This document shows positions 7,508-15,183 of a stretch of DNA of 64,000 nt, piece by piece. Source of the stretch: Parabacteroides sp. PH5-46 (GTDB taxonomy: Bacteria; Bacteroidota; Bacteroidia; Bacteroidales; Tannerellaceae); contig NZ_JARXXA010000012.1 of the NCBI RefSeq assembly GCF_029892785.1, positions 1-64,000 on the forward strand, in the 5' to 3' direction. The translations under genes were made by a program, and so were the position numbers. Positions within the stretch are counted from its first letter, which is position 1, and each line of letters opens with the position of its first letter. Under the pieces are notes generated by a model. It worked only from the letters and a program-made list of their open reading frames with translations. It searched no databases and was not told the origin of the DNA.

Positions 7508-7963
7508 TTATAAAACTCCTTCATCAGCAAAAGAATAGTAACCTTCTGCTGTAATAATCAGATGGTCTAACACGGTAATATCAAATAGCTTGCAAGCCTC
7601 TTTAACATTGTTCGTGATGCATCTGTCCTGATTGCTAGGCATCATATTGCCTGAAGGGTGGTTATGGCAAAGAATAATACCACTACTGTTAGACAGGATT
7701 GCAGACTGTATGATTAGCCTAATATCGACTATAGTTCCGTTAACTCCTCCTTCACTTATAAGGTGAACACCAAGCACCTTGCTAGCACGATTCAGTAATA
7801 CCACATTAAAAGACTCCTTGTGTTGAATTGTCTTCATGTCAAAGACGTGTTCCATCAGAAAACTAAAAATATCCCGCGAGTTCTTAATCTGCAACCTTTC
7901 AGAAGGCTTGATTAGGGGCTCGTAGTGGATAGTAACATCACAAACTTTATAAACATCTTTCAT
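7508..7963 (-). CDS. RadC-like JAB/MPN-domain protein
   Basis: The protein contains the JAMM metal site: CHNHPSG (H100, H102, S104) followed by D113 (PSNQD), then LDHLIIT and GYYSFADEG, typical of the RadC family. It is about 150 aa, so it is the JAB domain with a short N-terminal part and lacks the helix-hairpin-helix of full RadC. Such short RadC proteins are common on Bacteroidetes plasmids, phages and islands; their role is unproven despite the historical DNA-repair name. It is upstream of the cargo operon on the same strand but separated by an independent promoter. Confidence 0.85.
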   Translation of the reverse strand: MKDVYKVCDVTIHYEPLIKPSERLQIKNSRDIFSFLMEHVFDMKTIQHKESFNVVLLNRASKVLGVHLISEGGVNGTIVDIRLIIQSAILSNSSGIILCHNHPSGNMMPSNQDRCITNNVKEACKLFDITVLDHLIITAEGYYSFADEGVL

Positions 7964-8302
7964 CTCTGTAAATGATTAGATTAAACAATAAGAGAGCCAC
8001 TCATTGCTGAATGACTCTCATTTTGAATTGGTTGTAAAGGTTAAATGACATGTTTATTTCCTCCCCAAAAAGAAAAACCCCTTAGATTCCTGCCTTATGT
8101 TATTTGGGTAGCAGTTTTCTCTAAGATTGATTTTCGAAATAGGGCAGGTTAAACTAAAAATGCAGCGTAGTTTCCACAGCTACAGTTTAAGTTATAATAT
8201 ATCATTTTCCTCTATGATTAGGCGAGGGGCGTATTGGGGAACACTGCTATCGCTCACATACCTATAGCTATGTTTGTATGGAACATCTACATGATTTTTT
8301 AT

Positions 8303-8311
8303 GGGGGGGGG
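8303..8311 (+). repeat. Homopolymeric G9 tract in AT-rich intergenic region
   Basis: Nine G follow T6-ATG inside 7964-8417, a 454-bp stretch without a supported gene. It lies about 77-85 bp upstream of a TAnnTTTG box and within an unsupported minus-strand frame of 61 codons. Such tracts mutate by slipped-strand mispairing. The same stretch has a hairpin near 7991-8014 (GAGAG...CTCTC). Confidence 0.4.
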
Positions 8312-8387
8312 AGCTGTTTCTGCAGAAAAAACACAATTGATTTCCGAAATTGCTTTATAATAAGCTCGCTTCATCAATATGACTTAT

Positions 8388-8395
8388 TATATTTG
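8388..8395 (+). promoter_or_regulatory. Predicted -7 box for the gene at 8418
   Basis: TATATTTG matches TAnnTTTG and lies 22 bp before the ATG at 8418, giving a short leader of about 15-20 nt. No clear -33 element is visible. Confidence 0.4.
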
Positions 8396-8417
8396 TCTTT
8401 CTTATTTATAGTCTATC

Positions 8418-9335
8418 ATGGAAGAAAAAAATATAGTATATATCACAAATGCTAATTATAAAAGAATATTGAAGTCCGTTGACCTCAATAGTATTAAAGA
8501 TTTAAAAGGTAATATCTATAAAAGGAAAATCTATTTTTATAATCGCTGGGAAGAAAAAGAACTGTTGTTGGCAGAATATTTATTAAAAAATCCTCAAGGA
8601 TTTGTAGATATATATAAAGCTGCAGAAGTAAAAGATAGATTTATGTTTGTTTATGAAGAGCCTAAACTTCCCGCATATCATAGAAGTACAGAGTGTGAAA
8701 GATTAACTTCTGATTTCAAAAATTTCTTTATCCCTATTGAAATAAAGTCTAGAGCAAGAGAAAAGGCTATTAGAGAAGGAAAAAGTAAAGAAGAAATAAT
8801 GAAATGTATTGAACAAGAAGTTAAAATTTTTCGAAATTGGTTTAATAGACATAGTGATGTCTTTATGAGTGATACTGAAGAATTTTTGAGAATTTTAGAA
8901 ATACATTGGAATATTAAAAACATAAAAGTATTTGAGGGAAAAAATTCGGGTGCTTATGAAATTTTGAATCAGGATTTAAAAAAATTAGAACATGATATAG
9001 ATGAACTATTAAGAGAATCAAGAATATTCTATGTTAATAATCCTGACAAACAGTCTATTATCAAAAATTATCAAGGTCGAACCTTTCTAGCTTATAAAAA
9101 AGAACCAATTCCTAATAATACAAAATTAACAGAATCTGAATTAAGACAATTCTTAAAAGATTTTGACGAAAAATTTAAAAGCCCAACAAGGAGAATGTTA
9201 ATAGATTATTATCGAGTAAAGTTTAATCCTGATTTAAAGTTTGAAAAATACTTGTTAGATATCTTAAACTTTAAACCTTGTGGGGCATGTCATAAGCCCA
9301 AAACATACGATGATTCTATTCTGGAATTTGAATAG
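8418..9335 (+). CDS. Unknown 305-aa protein with possible Zn site
   Basis: No family is recognised. The protein is Lys/Glu-rich and predicted mostly helical after residue 90. H88-x4-C93 (AYHRSTEC) and C288-x2-C291-H292 (PCGACHK) could form a zinc site joining the N- and C-terminal parts. The conserved-looking segment TSDFKNFFIPIEIKSR follows the first pair. It is a single gene with its own promoter inside the tRNA element, low in GC, flanked by unrelated units; this is a position where islands often carry defence or other accessory genes. No function can be assigned. Confidence 0.6.
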   Translation: MEEKNIVYITNANYKRILKSVDLNSIKDLKGNIYKRKIYFYNRWEEKELLLAEYLLKNPQGFVDIYKAAEVKDRFMFVYEEPKLPAYHRSTECERLTSDFKNFFIPIEIKSRAREKAIREGKSKEEIMKCIEQEVKIFRNWFNRHSDVFMSDTEEFLRILEIHWNIKNIKVFEGKNSGAYEILNQDLKKLEHDIDELLRESRIFYVNNPDKQSIIKNYQGRTFLAYKKEPIPNNTKLTESELRQFLKDFDEKFKSPTRRMLIDYYRVKFNPDLKFEKYLLDILNFKPCGACHKPKTYDDSILEFE

Positions 9336-9497
9336 TAATGCCTTGGACTATATCCAAAATGGCAGTAGTAAGTCTGCCTTATACCCTATTTTTTAATAAT
9401 GTGGTACGTCTCTATGCCGTTTAACAATACTATAATAAAACAAAACTCACTTTTTCATATTTCCCGATTTTCGTTTTTTCGACCTCTAAAAAGTTAG

Positions 9498-9505
9498 TAT
9501 CTTTG
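9498..9505 (+). promoter_or_regulatory. Predicted promoter with about 340-nt leader
   Basis: TATCTTTG fits TAnnTTTG and is the best box in the 516-bp gap 9336-9851, which holds no gene I can support. Transcription from here would give the SF2 gene a leader of about 340 nt. A -33 TTG is not evident. The leader contains related blocks TCCTATGTCC (about 9528) and ATATAGGACA (about 9793), which could pair. Confidence 0.4.
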
Positions 9506-9851
9506 TGTATTCTTAAATCAAGGATCAGTCCTATGTCCGGTAAAAGGTGTAACCAACTTCAAACTCCATTTTAACCGAAATATCTCCTATCAGATAATCC
9601 AAGTAATAAGATTCACTCTACATTGACCAACCAAGTCGAAAAAGTAAAATAAAGATAATCTTCAGTCAATATATTGATATTTATTAAACGTTTTGCTAAT
9701 GAAGCCGGAGACTAATCTGGTTTTATTTTTCCCGAGTGTGTCCAGTTTTTCTACCGAGACCTCCTTAATAGAAGATGAAAATAGTCCAAAATATAGGACA
9801 ACCAACATAAGAGATGACTTAACTATAAATCTTATAATCAAACTTATCTAA

Positions 9852-11702
9852 ATGAAAAAAAATGAAATTAAAATCGAACCGGGAATTAGATACTTTAGTG
9901 ACTTTAAGAACTCACCAACATTAAATAAATTTAGATTCCAAAACGGGATATTAGCCAAAGAGATTGCCGGATGTGGAGCGACTACATTTGCATTAGAAAA
10001 TGATGAGCCTACTATAATATGTAGTCCACGGAATGAACTATTGAAGAATAAGCATGAACAGTATCCTCATACTTTAATGGTCGTAGGTGGAGTTTTTAAG
10101 CCGGAGATAGAAAACTATCTCAAAGGAAATGACTGCCCTAAGATACTGACTTCATTTGATTCCCTTTATAAAGTCTTAGATTGTGTTGGGAATAATCCAA
10201 ATTACCGGGTCATTGTTGATGAATTTCAATGCGTCTTATCCGATTCTTCTTTTAAATCGGAAGTTGAAATGAGAATGTTGGCTGATTTAAAACAGTTCCC
10301 GAATGTAACCTACTTATCAGCCACTCCAATACTTGATAAGTATCTTGAACAGATAGATATTTTCAAAGACATGGACTTCTATCAAATGAATTGGGCGGAG
10401 AAAGAGATTATTAATGTGTTAAGAGAAAGAACTCCAAACCCGTTAGCTGCTGCTGTTGATATTGTTCGGAACTATCAAAACGGAGTTTATCCTTTTCTCA
10501 TTATTGATGGCAAACCAGTTTATTCCACCGAATGTGTTATCTTCCTTAACAGTGTGAACAATATTGTAAACATTATAAAGCAAACAGGACTATTACCGGA
10601 CGAAGTGAATATCATTGTTGGTAATTCGGAGGATAACGACAAGCAGATAGCCAAAATAGGTAAAGGATTCAAAAGAGGGCGTATTCCATTACGGGGAGAA
10701 GAACATAAGAAATATACGCTTTGCACTTCTACCGCTTATGCCGGATGCGATTTCTATTCAACTACTGCTTCTACCTTTGCTATTAGTGATTGTAACAGAA
10801 TTAATACGTCTATAGACATTGCTACTGAATTAATTCAGATTGCCGGACGCCAAAGATTGGATGAGAACCCATTTCGGAGATACGTGCAATTTATCTATAA
10901 CACCAATGCCGGAGACGTAACGGATGAAGAATTCTTTGCTGAATTGGAGCAAAAAACAAATCTATCCATAGAGGAAATCAATTCAAATAACAGGGAAACC
11001 GGAGCATTAAGACAGAAGAGAATAAAAGACAATATAAAACTTCAGAAAATCAATAAGTACACGGAATCATATACCATGTATGATGAATCGGAAAAGAAAT
11101 TTGTCTTTAACGATATGGCTAAAATCAGTCAGATATATAACCATGACGTACAAAAGCATGGCTACCGGAATGGTGTTGTAATTAGAAAACAACTATCTGA
11201 AAGCGGCTTCGACGTCTCAATAAACCAACAGTATCAAGAATATGAAGAAAGTCTGAAACATTTAATTCAAAAGGAGACCTTCGAGGAAAGAATGAAGTAC
11301 TACTGCGATTATAAGGCGAAGGGTGAGTTCACATTTGATGCATTAGCCATATCAATGGAGAAACAGCACCCCGAAGTGAAACATTATTATGATTTGCTCG
11401 GTGGTAAAAGAATCAAGGCTCTCAATTATAAAGAATCGAACTTGAAAAAGGAGATTAACAATAATCAATTGGATGGTCGGGTAAGATATGAACTCCATAA
11501 ACGAATACTACTATTCCCATTTGAGGCAACTATACCGGAAGCTAAACGGATACTACAGGAAGTCTACGATACGGTCGGAGTAAAAGGAACAGCCACGGCC
11601 ACTGGTTGGGATAAATACTCTGTCGGTTTTCAAAAGACTAAAGACGATATCAACGGAAAGCGGGTAAATATTATCCGAATACAAGGTATTAAAGGTTTCT
11701 GA
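9852..11702 (+). CDS. SF2 helicase-like ATPase with atypical Walker A
   Basis: Helicase motifs appear in SF2 order: AGCGATT (39-45, motif I), VDEFQ (122-126, Walker B), YLSATP (154-159, motif III), STAYAGCDFYS (about 294-303, motif V), and QIAGRQR (329-335, motif VI). Motif I has Ala where the Walker Lys is expected, although the two Thr are kept. The C-terminal 270 residues have no recognised domain. It resembles in layout the origin-binding or DEAD-like proteins of Bacteroidetes mobile DNA. As the only replication-type gene in the element, it may serve element replication or excision; a defence role is an alternative. It ends at a strong terminator. Confidence 0.7.
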   Translation: MKKNEIKIEPGIRYFSDFKNSPTLNKFRFQNGILAKEIAGCGATTFALENDEPTIICSPRNELLKNKHEQYPHTLMVVGGVFKPEIENYLKGNDCPKILTSFDSLYKVLDCVGNNPNYRVIVDEFQCVLSDSSFKSEVEMRMLADLKQFPNVTYLSATPILDKYLEQIDIFKDMDFYQMNWAEKEIINVLRERTPNPLAAAVDIVRNYQNGVYPFLIIDGKPVYSTECVIFLNSVNNIVNIIKQTGLLPDEVNIIVGNSEDNDKQIAKIGKGFKRGRIPLRGEEHKKYTLCTSTAYAGCDFYSTTASTFAISDCNRINTSIDIATELIQIAGRQRLDENPFRRYVQFIYNTNAGDVTDEEFFAELEQKTNLSIEEINSNNRETGALRQKRIKDNIKLQKINKYTESYTMYDESEKKFVFNDMAKISQIYNHDVQKHGYRNGVVIRKQLSESGFDVSINQQYQEYEESLKHLIQKETFEERMKYYCDYKAKGEFTFDALAISMEKQHPEVKHYYDLLGGKRIKALNYKESNLKKEINNNQLDGRVRYELHKRILLFPFEATIPEAKRILQEVYDTVGVKGTATATGWDKYSVGFQKTKDDINGKRVNIIRIQGIKGF

Positions 11703-11707
11703 AATGA

Positions 11708-11745
11708 AAACAGGGAGGTTGAAAATTCCTCCCTGTCTTTCTATT
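11708..11745 (+). terminator. Terminator of the SF2 gene
   Basis: ACAGGGAGG pairs perfectly with CCTCCCTGT around TTGAAAATT, just after the stop at 11702, and is followed by a T-rich run (CTTTCTATTGTTTTTTTA). Confidence 0.75.
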
Positions 11746-11784
11746 GTTTTTTTATATGATTAATAATAAAAGTGTACTCATTTC

Positions 11785-11876
11785 AGGATTAACTCGAAAT
11801 CAGTGTGCTTTTTGCAAGTTGTTCATCAAATTAGTTTGCTTGTTTTAAGATTAAACTGAAAGTAGTTGACTTTTTG
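11785..11876. repeat. Three degenerate tandem repeats of about 31 bp
   Basis: Units at 11785-11814 and 11847-11876 are clearly related (ending TGTGCTTTTTG and TTGACTTTTTG), with a more diverged unit between them (AAATTAGTTTGCTTG at about 11828). The period is about 31 bp. They lie between the SF2 gene's terminator and the convergent gene, so they may be binding sites for element replication or recombination proteins. Confidence 0.4.
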
Positions 11877-11888
11877 TGAGATTTATAC

Positions 11889-11918
11889 TCCCTGCTGTTT
11901 CCAACAGGGAGTTTTAGA
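11889..11918. terminator. Hairpin between convergent genes
   Basis: CTCCCTG pairs with CAGGGAG around CTGTTTCCAA, followed on the plus strand by TTTT. It lies 11 bp past the stop of the minus-strand gene at 11929 and probably ends transcription from one or both sides. Confidence 0.55.
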
Positions 11919-11928
11919 GTAAACTACA

Positions 11929-12474
11929 TTATTTCTGAGATTCTTCTGTAGGCAGAGAAGCACTTATAAGAGCAGAAGCAGAAAAAGGAGCAGGACTAGG
12001 AATATTTTGACTACTAACAGCATCTGCAATAAAGCTTTCTTTCGGAGTAAAACCATGCTGCTGTGATTCATCAGTAGAACAAGAGTAATCACCTTGGATA
12101 TAAGATTGGATATCCTTTTCACTGAAAATAGGCTTGCCCATTGCTCTTATCTTTTCTCCGAAAGTAGAATACAAACCATTTTTTAAAACTTCATTCATCT
12201 TCTTTTTCCCTTCAAAAACTACACGCTGGGCAACAGCTTCCGGATTAAGATTTAATACTTCACACTCACGACTGATTTTTTTTGAATCTAATAACAACTC
12301 TTTCTCTTTTGAAAAATCAGTAAAGAAATCCTCTCTTTCATTCCAAGGTAATACATCCTCACATACCTCTCTGTAGATTTCTGGGGTTTTAACTTTTTGC
12401 CCCTTGATACGCATACGGATTCTTTGAATGTTTGAGTAAACACTGGTTTTTCTTTCTTTCTTGAACTTCTTCAT
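11929..12474 (-). CDS. Unknown basic-to-acidic 181-aa protein
   Basis: No family is recognised. The first 30 residues are strongly basic (MKKFKKERKTSVYSN, RIRMRIKGQK) and could bind nucleic acid; the middle is helical, and the last 50 residues are low-complexity Ser/Ala/Pro (SPAPFSASALISASLP), probably disordered. It has its own upstream gap of 160 bp with an imperfect hairpin (GCATCTCGTAT/ATACGATGC, about 12524-12549). It sits between the SF2 gene and the defence-like block. A regulatory or DNA-binding role for the element is possible but unproven. Confidence 0.5.
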   Translation of the reverse strand: MKKFKKERKTSVYSNIQRIRMRIKGQKVKTPEIYREVCEDVLPWNEREDFFTDFSKEKELLLDSKKISRECEVLNLNPEAVAQRVVFEGKKKMNEVLKNGLYSTFGEKIRAMGKPIFSEKDIQSYIQGDYSCSTDESQQHGFTPKESFIADAVSSQNIPSPAPFSASALISASLPTEESQK

Positions 12475-12633
12475 TTTCTTTGTTTTTTAAATTAATGTTA
12501 GTGTTTTGTCAGATACTATGCGCATCTCGTATCTTTCAAATACGATGCGAATATAATTCCAGAGTAATCGGAGCAAAAGAGTAATTAAAGAGGAGGGTTT
12601 TAATACGCTGCTGAATTTTAGCGTATTATGTGG

Positions 12634-13350
12634 TCAAGCAAGTGTATTTAAGAAGATTTCTGTTCCTTCAAAGTCGTTCATTAGTTTATCGAAGACTATA
12701 TTATTATCGTTGTGACAAACTATTTTCGGATTGCCCAGTAAGAAGTCGCAAAGGTATAATACGCATAAGCATAATAGGCGTTCTTTATTGGAGTATCTGA
12801 TATTAGGGGTTTTGGTTATAGGTAGGTTATCAATGAGGTTTTTGATTATAACGTAGCTAAGCTTTCGTAGAGTGTCCGGGTTATCGTCTCTTATTATTGA
12901 GTAGTTAACATATGGTTCATTTGTCCTGTAAACTGCAAACAGACCTTTTATTAGATTTGGCTTTGTTATAGTGTAGCTGTTTCCTCTCCCTTTAGTAGAT
13001 ATAGTTATTTTCAGATTAGGGTTGTCTATATTATCAGTAATGAACTTGTTGATTTCTTCAACCTTGCTACCGTATGTTATAAACTTGTTTTGACTGGATT
13101 CAAAAGTATGGTAGTATAAGAAGATAATAAAGTCGAGCAACGCTTCATCGTCCAATTCTAAATCTTCAATAACTTCCTGTAATGTATCGAAGCTATAGTA
13201 TTTTTCTTCTGAAAAGGGCATATCAGCTAAAATCTTATCTCTGTTTATGAGGTAAGCTTCTGGTAAATTAGAAGGCCAAAAATCCTCTCCATCTGTTGCC
13301 GGATAGTGAGTATCACAGAATTGTCGTATATATTTTAACCTATTGTCCAT
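12634..13350 (-). CDS. Unknown 238-aa protein of the putative defence block
   Basis: I start at MDNRLKYIRQFCDTHYP (13350); a Met seven codons upstream (13371) is possible. The protein has a Cys-containing hydrophobic stretch (LLCLCVLYLCDFLLG, about residues 187-201) and otherwise mixed helix and strand. No family is recognised. It is the third gene after the AbiJ-type gene on the same strand, about 50 bp from the previous one, so it may belong to the same transcription unit. A regulator or accessory protein of the system is one possibility. Confidence 0.55.
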   Translation of the reverse strand: MDNRLKYIRQFCDTHYPATDGEDFWPSNLPEAYLINRDKILADMPFSEEKYYSFDTLQEVIEDLELDDEALLDFIIFLYYHTFESSQNKFITYGSKVEEINKFITDNIDNPNLKITISTKGRGNSYTITKPNLIKGLFAVYRTNEPYVNYSIIRDDNPDTLRKLSYVIIKNLIDNLPITKTPNIRYSNKERLLCLCVLYLCDFLLGNPKIVCHNDNNIVFDKLMNDFEGTEIFLNTLA

Positions 13351-13400
13351 TTTAAAGACTTCATAATGCAAAAATAGTCAATAGTCTTTATCATTAACAA

Positions 13401-14159
13401 TTATTTCAATACATATAGATTGTTATAAAAATCTTCCAAGATGAAGACTTTGTCAAATTCTGAAGTAAAATCCATTTCAAATGATTGATAATCTTCAATC
13501 TGGTACGAACTACTCCCAACACCACCAATGACTATTAACAACCATTGAGGTATATCGTATTTCAATCTATACACTGATATTTTTTTCTCTTTCTTCTTAA
13601 TCGCGTTTATGAGTGTTTCAGGTGTAATGTATTTTTGCCACCAAGCATCAGTTATGGCTACAGCTTTTAAAGAATGAGGTTGTATGCTAATGCGTTCTAT
13701 ATATGGATTTTCAATAAATCTATTTTCTAAAATGTAAGTTCTTATAACCTTTTGCACCGTTGTAACTACATCTTTCTTTTCATGAAGTTTATATCTTATA
13801 TTGGGCATCATGCTACAATTTGCTAAAAAGTTTGGTAAGGTAGAATCTTTTTGAAGCTCCTTTTCTACTAGATTAATCACAGTGTCAATAGTTCCTTCTC
13901 CAATTTTAGAAGGTACGTCTACAAGAATTTGATGTTCTAACCCTATGAAAGAGCCATCTTTTTTCAATATAAAATCGGGCTGTTCAGATATCTCATGGAT
14001 TAGTGTATTATCATTTAATATCATTAATAACTTCCCTGCATGACAAAGTTCAATTTCTTTTTTGCGATTGCCTTTAATCGTTTCGAGATGTGGATTGATA
14101 ATACCTTCTAAAATGTTTTTGTTAGCTATTATATTATCGCTATATTCTATTTTAATCAT
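13401..14159 (-). CDS. Possible PD-(D/E)xK-type nuclease
   Basis: Residues P61-D62 followed by FILKKDGSFIG and E75-H-Q77 resemble the PD-x(n)-ExK core of restriction-like nucleases with Gln in place of Lys. The preceding helix (GNRKKEIELCHAGKLLMIL) also fits that fold. The rest (IRTYILEN, ISVYRLKYDIPQWLLIVIGG) is unassigned. It starts 33 bp after the stop of the AbiJ/HEPN gene, in the same direction. A nuclease next to a HEPN gene on an island suggests anti-phage function. The fold assignment is by eye and tentative. Confidence 0.5.
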   Translation of the reverse strand: MIKIEYSDNIIANKNILEGIINPHLETIKGNRKKEIELCHAGKLLMILNDNTLIHEISEQPDFILKKDGSFIGLEHQILVDVPSKIGEGTIDTVINLVEKELQKDSTLPNFLANCSMMPNIRYKLHEKKDVVTTVQKVIRTYILENRFIENPYIERISIQPHSLKAVAITDAWWQKYITPETLINAIKKKEKKISVYRLKYDIPQWLLIVIGGVGSSSYQIEDYQSFEMDFTSEFDKVFILEDFYNNLYVLK

Positions 14160-14192
14160 ATGGTATTTTTCATTCTCAAAAAAGGTATATAG

Positions 14193-15113
14193 TTATAGCC
14201 CACTTAATTCTATCAGGTAGATTATATTACTACCTGTAAGATTTAAAGCATACCTTGTTGTTTTATCATCTACAGTTTGGGGTATAGCTCCTTGTCCATG
14301 CCCACCCAACTTGTTTCTAATAGTTGGTATTCCGCTTTCCAATAAACTCTTTAGAGAAGTAAATTGATTTTGCATAAATGTTGGAATTAACTGATTTGTA
14401 AAGCAAGTAGTAATAAGTGCTTTGGCTGTATCAGTTGGATTATATGTCCAACCTTTTTCCGAGCAAATGATTTTCATAGTACTTTCAAATGCTTTCAAAC
14501 ATTCAGTTAAGCATTCTTTATTAAGCCCTTTTTTATAATGCTCATGTGCTTTCATATATTCATCATTAGCCCCTTTAAATTTAGGATTTTGTAATAATTT
14601 AATTGTAGGCTTCACAATTTCTGAATGAATATATGTAGAATCTAAACGTATTATCTTATTATTCTCAAACTGATAACCAACACCATGCTCTTTAAATCTT
14701 TCATTTAATTCTTCTATAGCTTCTTTAGGCGTTTGGTTGACATTAGCATTCTTTTTATAATGATATTCATCGTATTCTTGGATTTTATTTAAATTATTTA
14801 TAAACCTAAACAACAACTCTATCACATCTAAAGCTCTTTCTACTTCAGTCTTTAAAAGAAAATTCATAACCTCATATTTTGGACTAGAACTGTCATCTAA
14901 ATAAAATAGTCCATATTCTTTTCTTAGTATTTGAGCAGTTCTTTCATATATTTTATCAGGAAGTGAAACTTTATAACTATCACCAATAACTTCCTTCACA
15001 ATGTGAATAATCTGAATTCTTAATTCATTAGAAACTTCATCATATTTATAAATATCAGGAACTTCTCCTCTTTCTTTTTTTTGTCGTTTAGAGAATATAT
15101 CATATATCGCCAT
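14193..15113 (-). CDS. AbiJ-like HEPN protein (STM4504/CBY_0614 family)
   Basis: The N-terminus MAIYDIFSKRQKKERGEVPDI and the following YDEVSNELRIQIIHI match what I know of the STM4504/CBY_0614 family, which carries an AbiJ N-terminal domain (type 4). The C-terminal third resembles the abortive-infection C-terminal domain: TIRNKLGGHGQG contains R266-x5-H272, the HEPN ribonuclease signature. HEPN proteins of this kind are thought to halt phage growth by cutting RNA in infected cells. It is the first gene of a probable unit with the 13401 and 12634 genes, adjacent to the integrase, which is a common cargo position. Confidence 0.8.
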   Translation of the reverse strand: MAIYDIFSKRQKKERGEVPDIYKYDEVSNELRIQIIHIVKEVIGDSYKVSLPDKIYERTAQILRKEYGLFYLDDSSSPKYEVMNFLLKTEVERALDVIELLFRFINNLNKIQEYDEYHYKKNANVNQTPKEAIEELNERFKEHGVGYQFENNKIIRLDSTYIHSEIVKPTIKLLQNPKFKGANDEYMKAHEHYKKGLNKECLTECLKAFESTMKIICSEKGWTYNPTDTAKALITTCFTNQLIPTFMQNQFTSLKSLLESGIPTIRNKLGGHGQGAIPQTVDDKTTRYALNLTGSNIIYLIELSGL

Positions 15114-15148
15114 AAATGTAAATTTTGTTTAATAACAAAAATAATAAA

Positions 15149-15178
15149 AAATCCCACCTCCATTGCTGAAAGTGGGAT
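15149..15178 (-). terminator. Integrase terminator
   Basis: ATCCCAC and GTGGGAT (about 15152-15177) form a stem around CTCCATTGCTGAAA, directly after the integrase stop; on the minus strand it is followed by TTTTTTATT. Confidence 0.65.
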
Positions 15179-15183
15179 GATTT

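Noticed and set aside
8192-8377. Minus-strand frame of 61 codons containing the G9 tract
   Set aside because: No ribosome-binding or family evidence; kept only as a note for the homopolymer.
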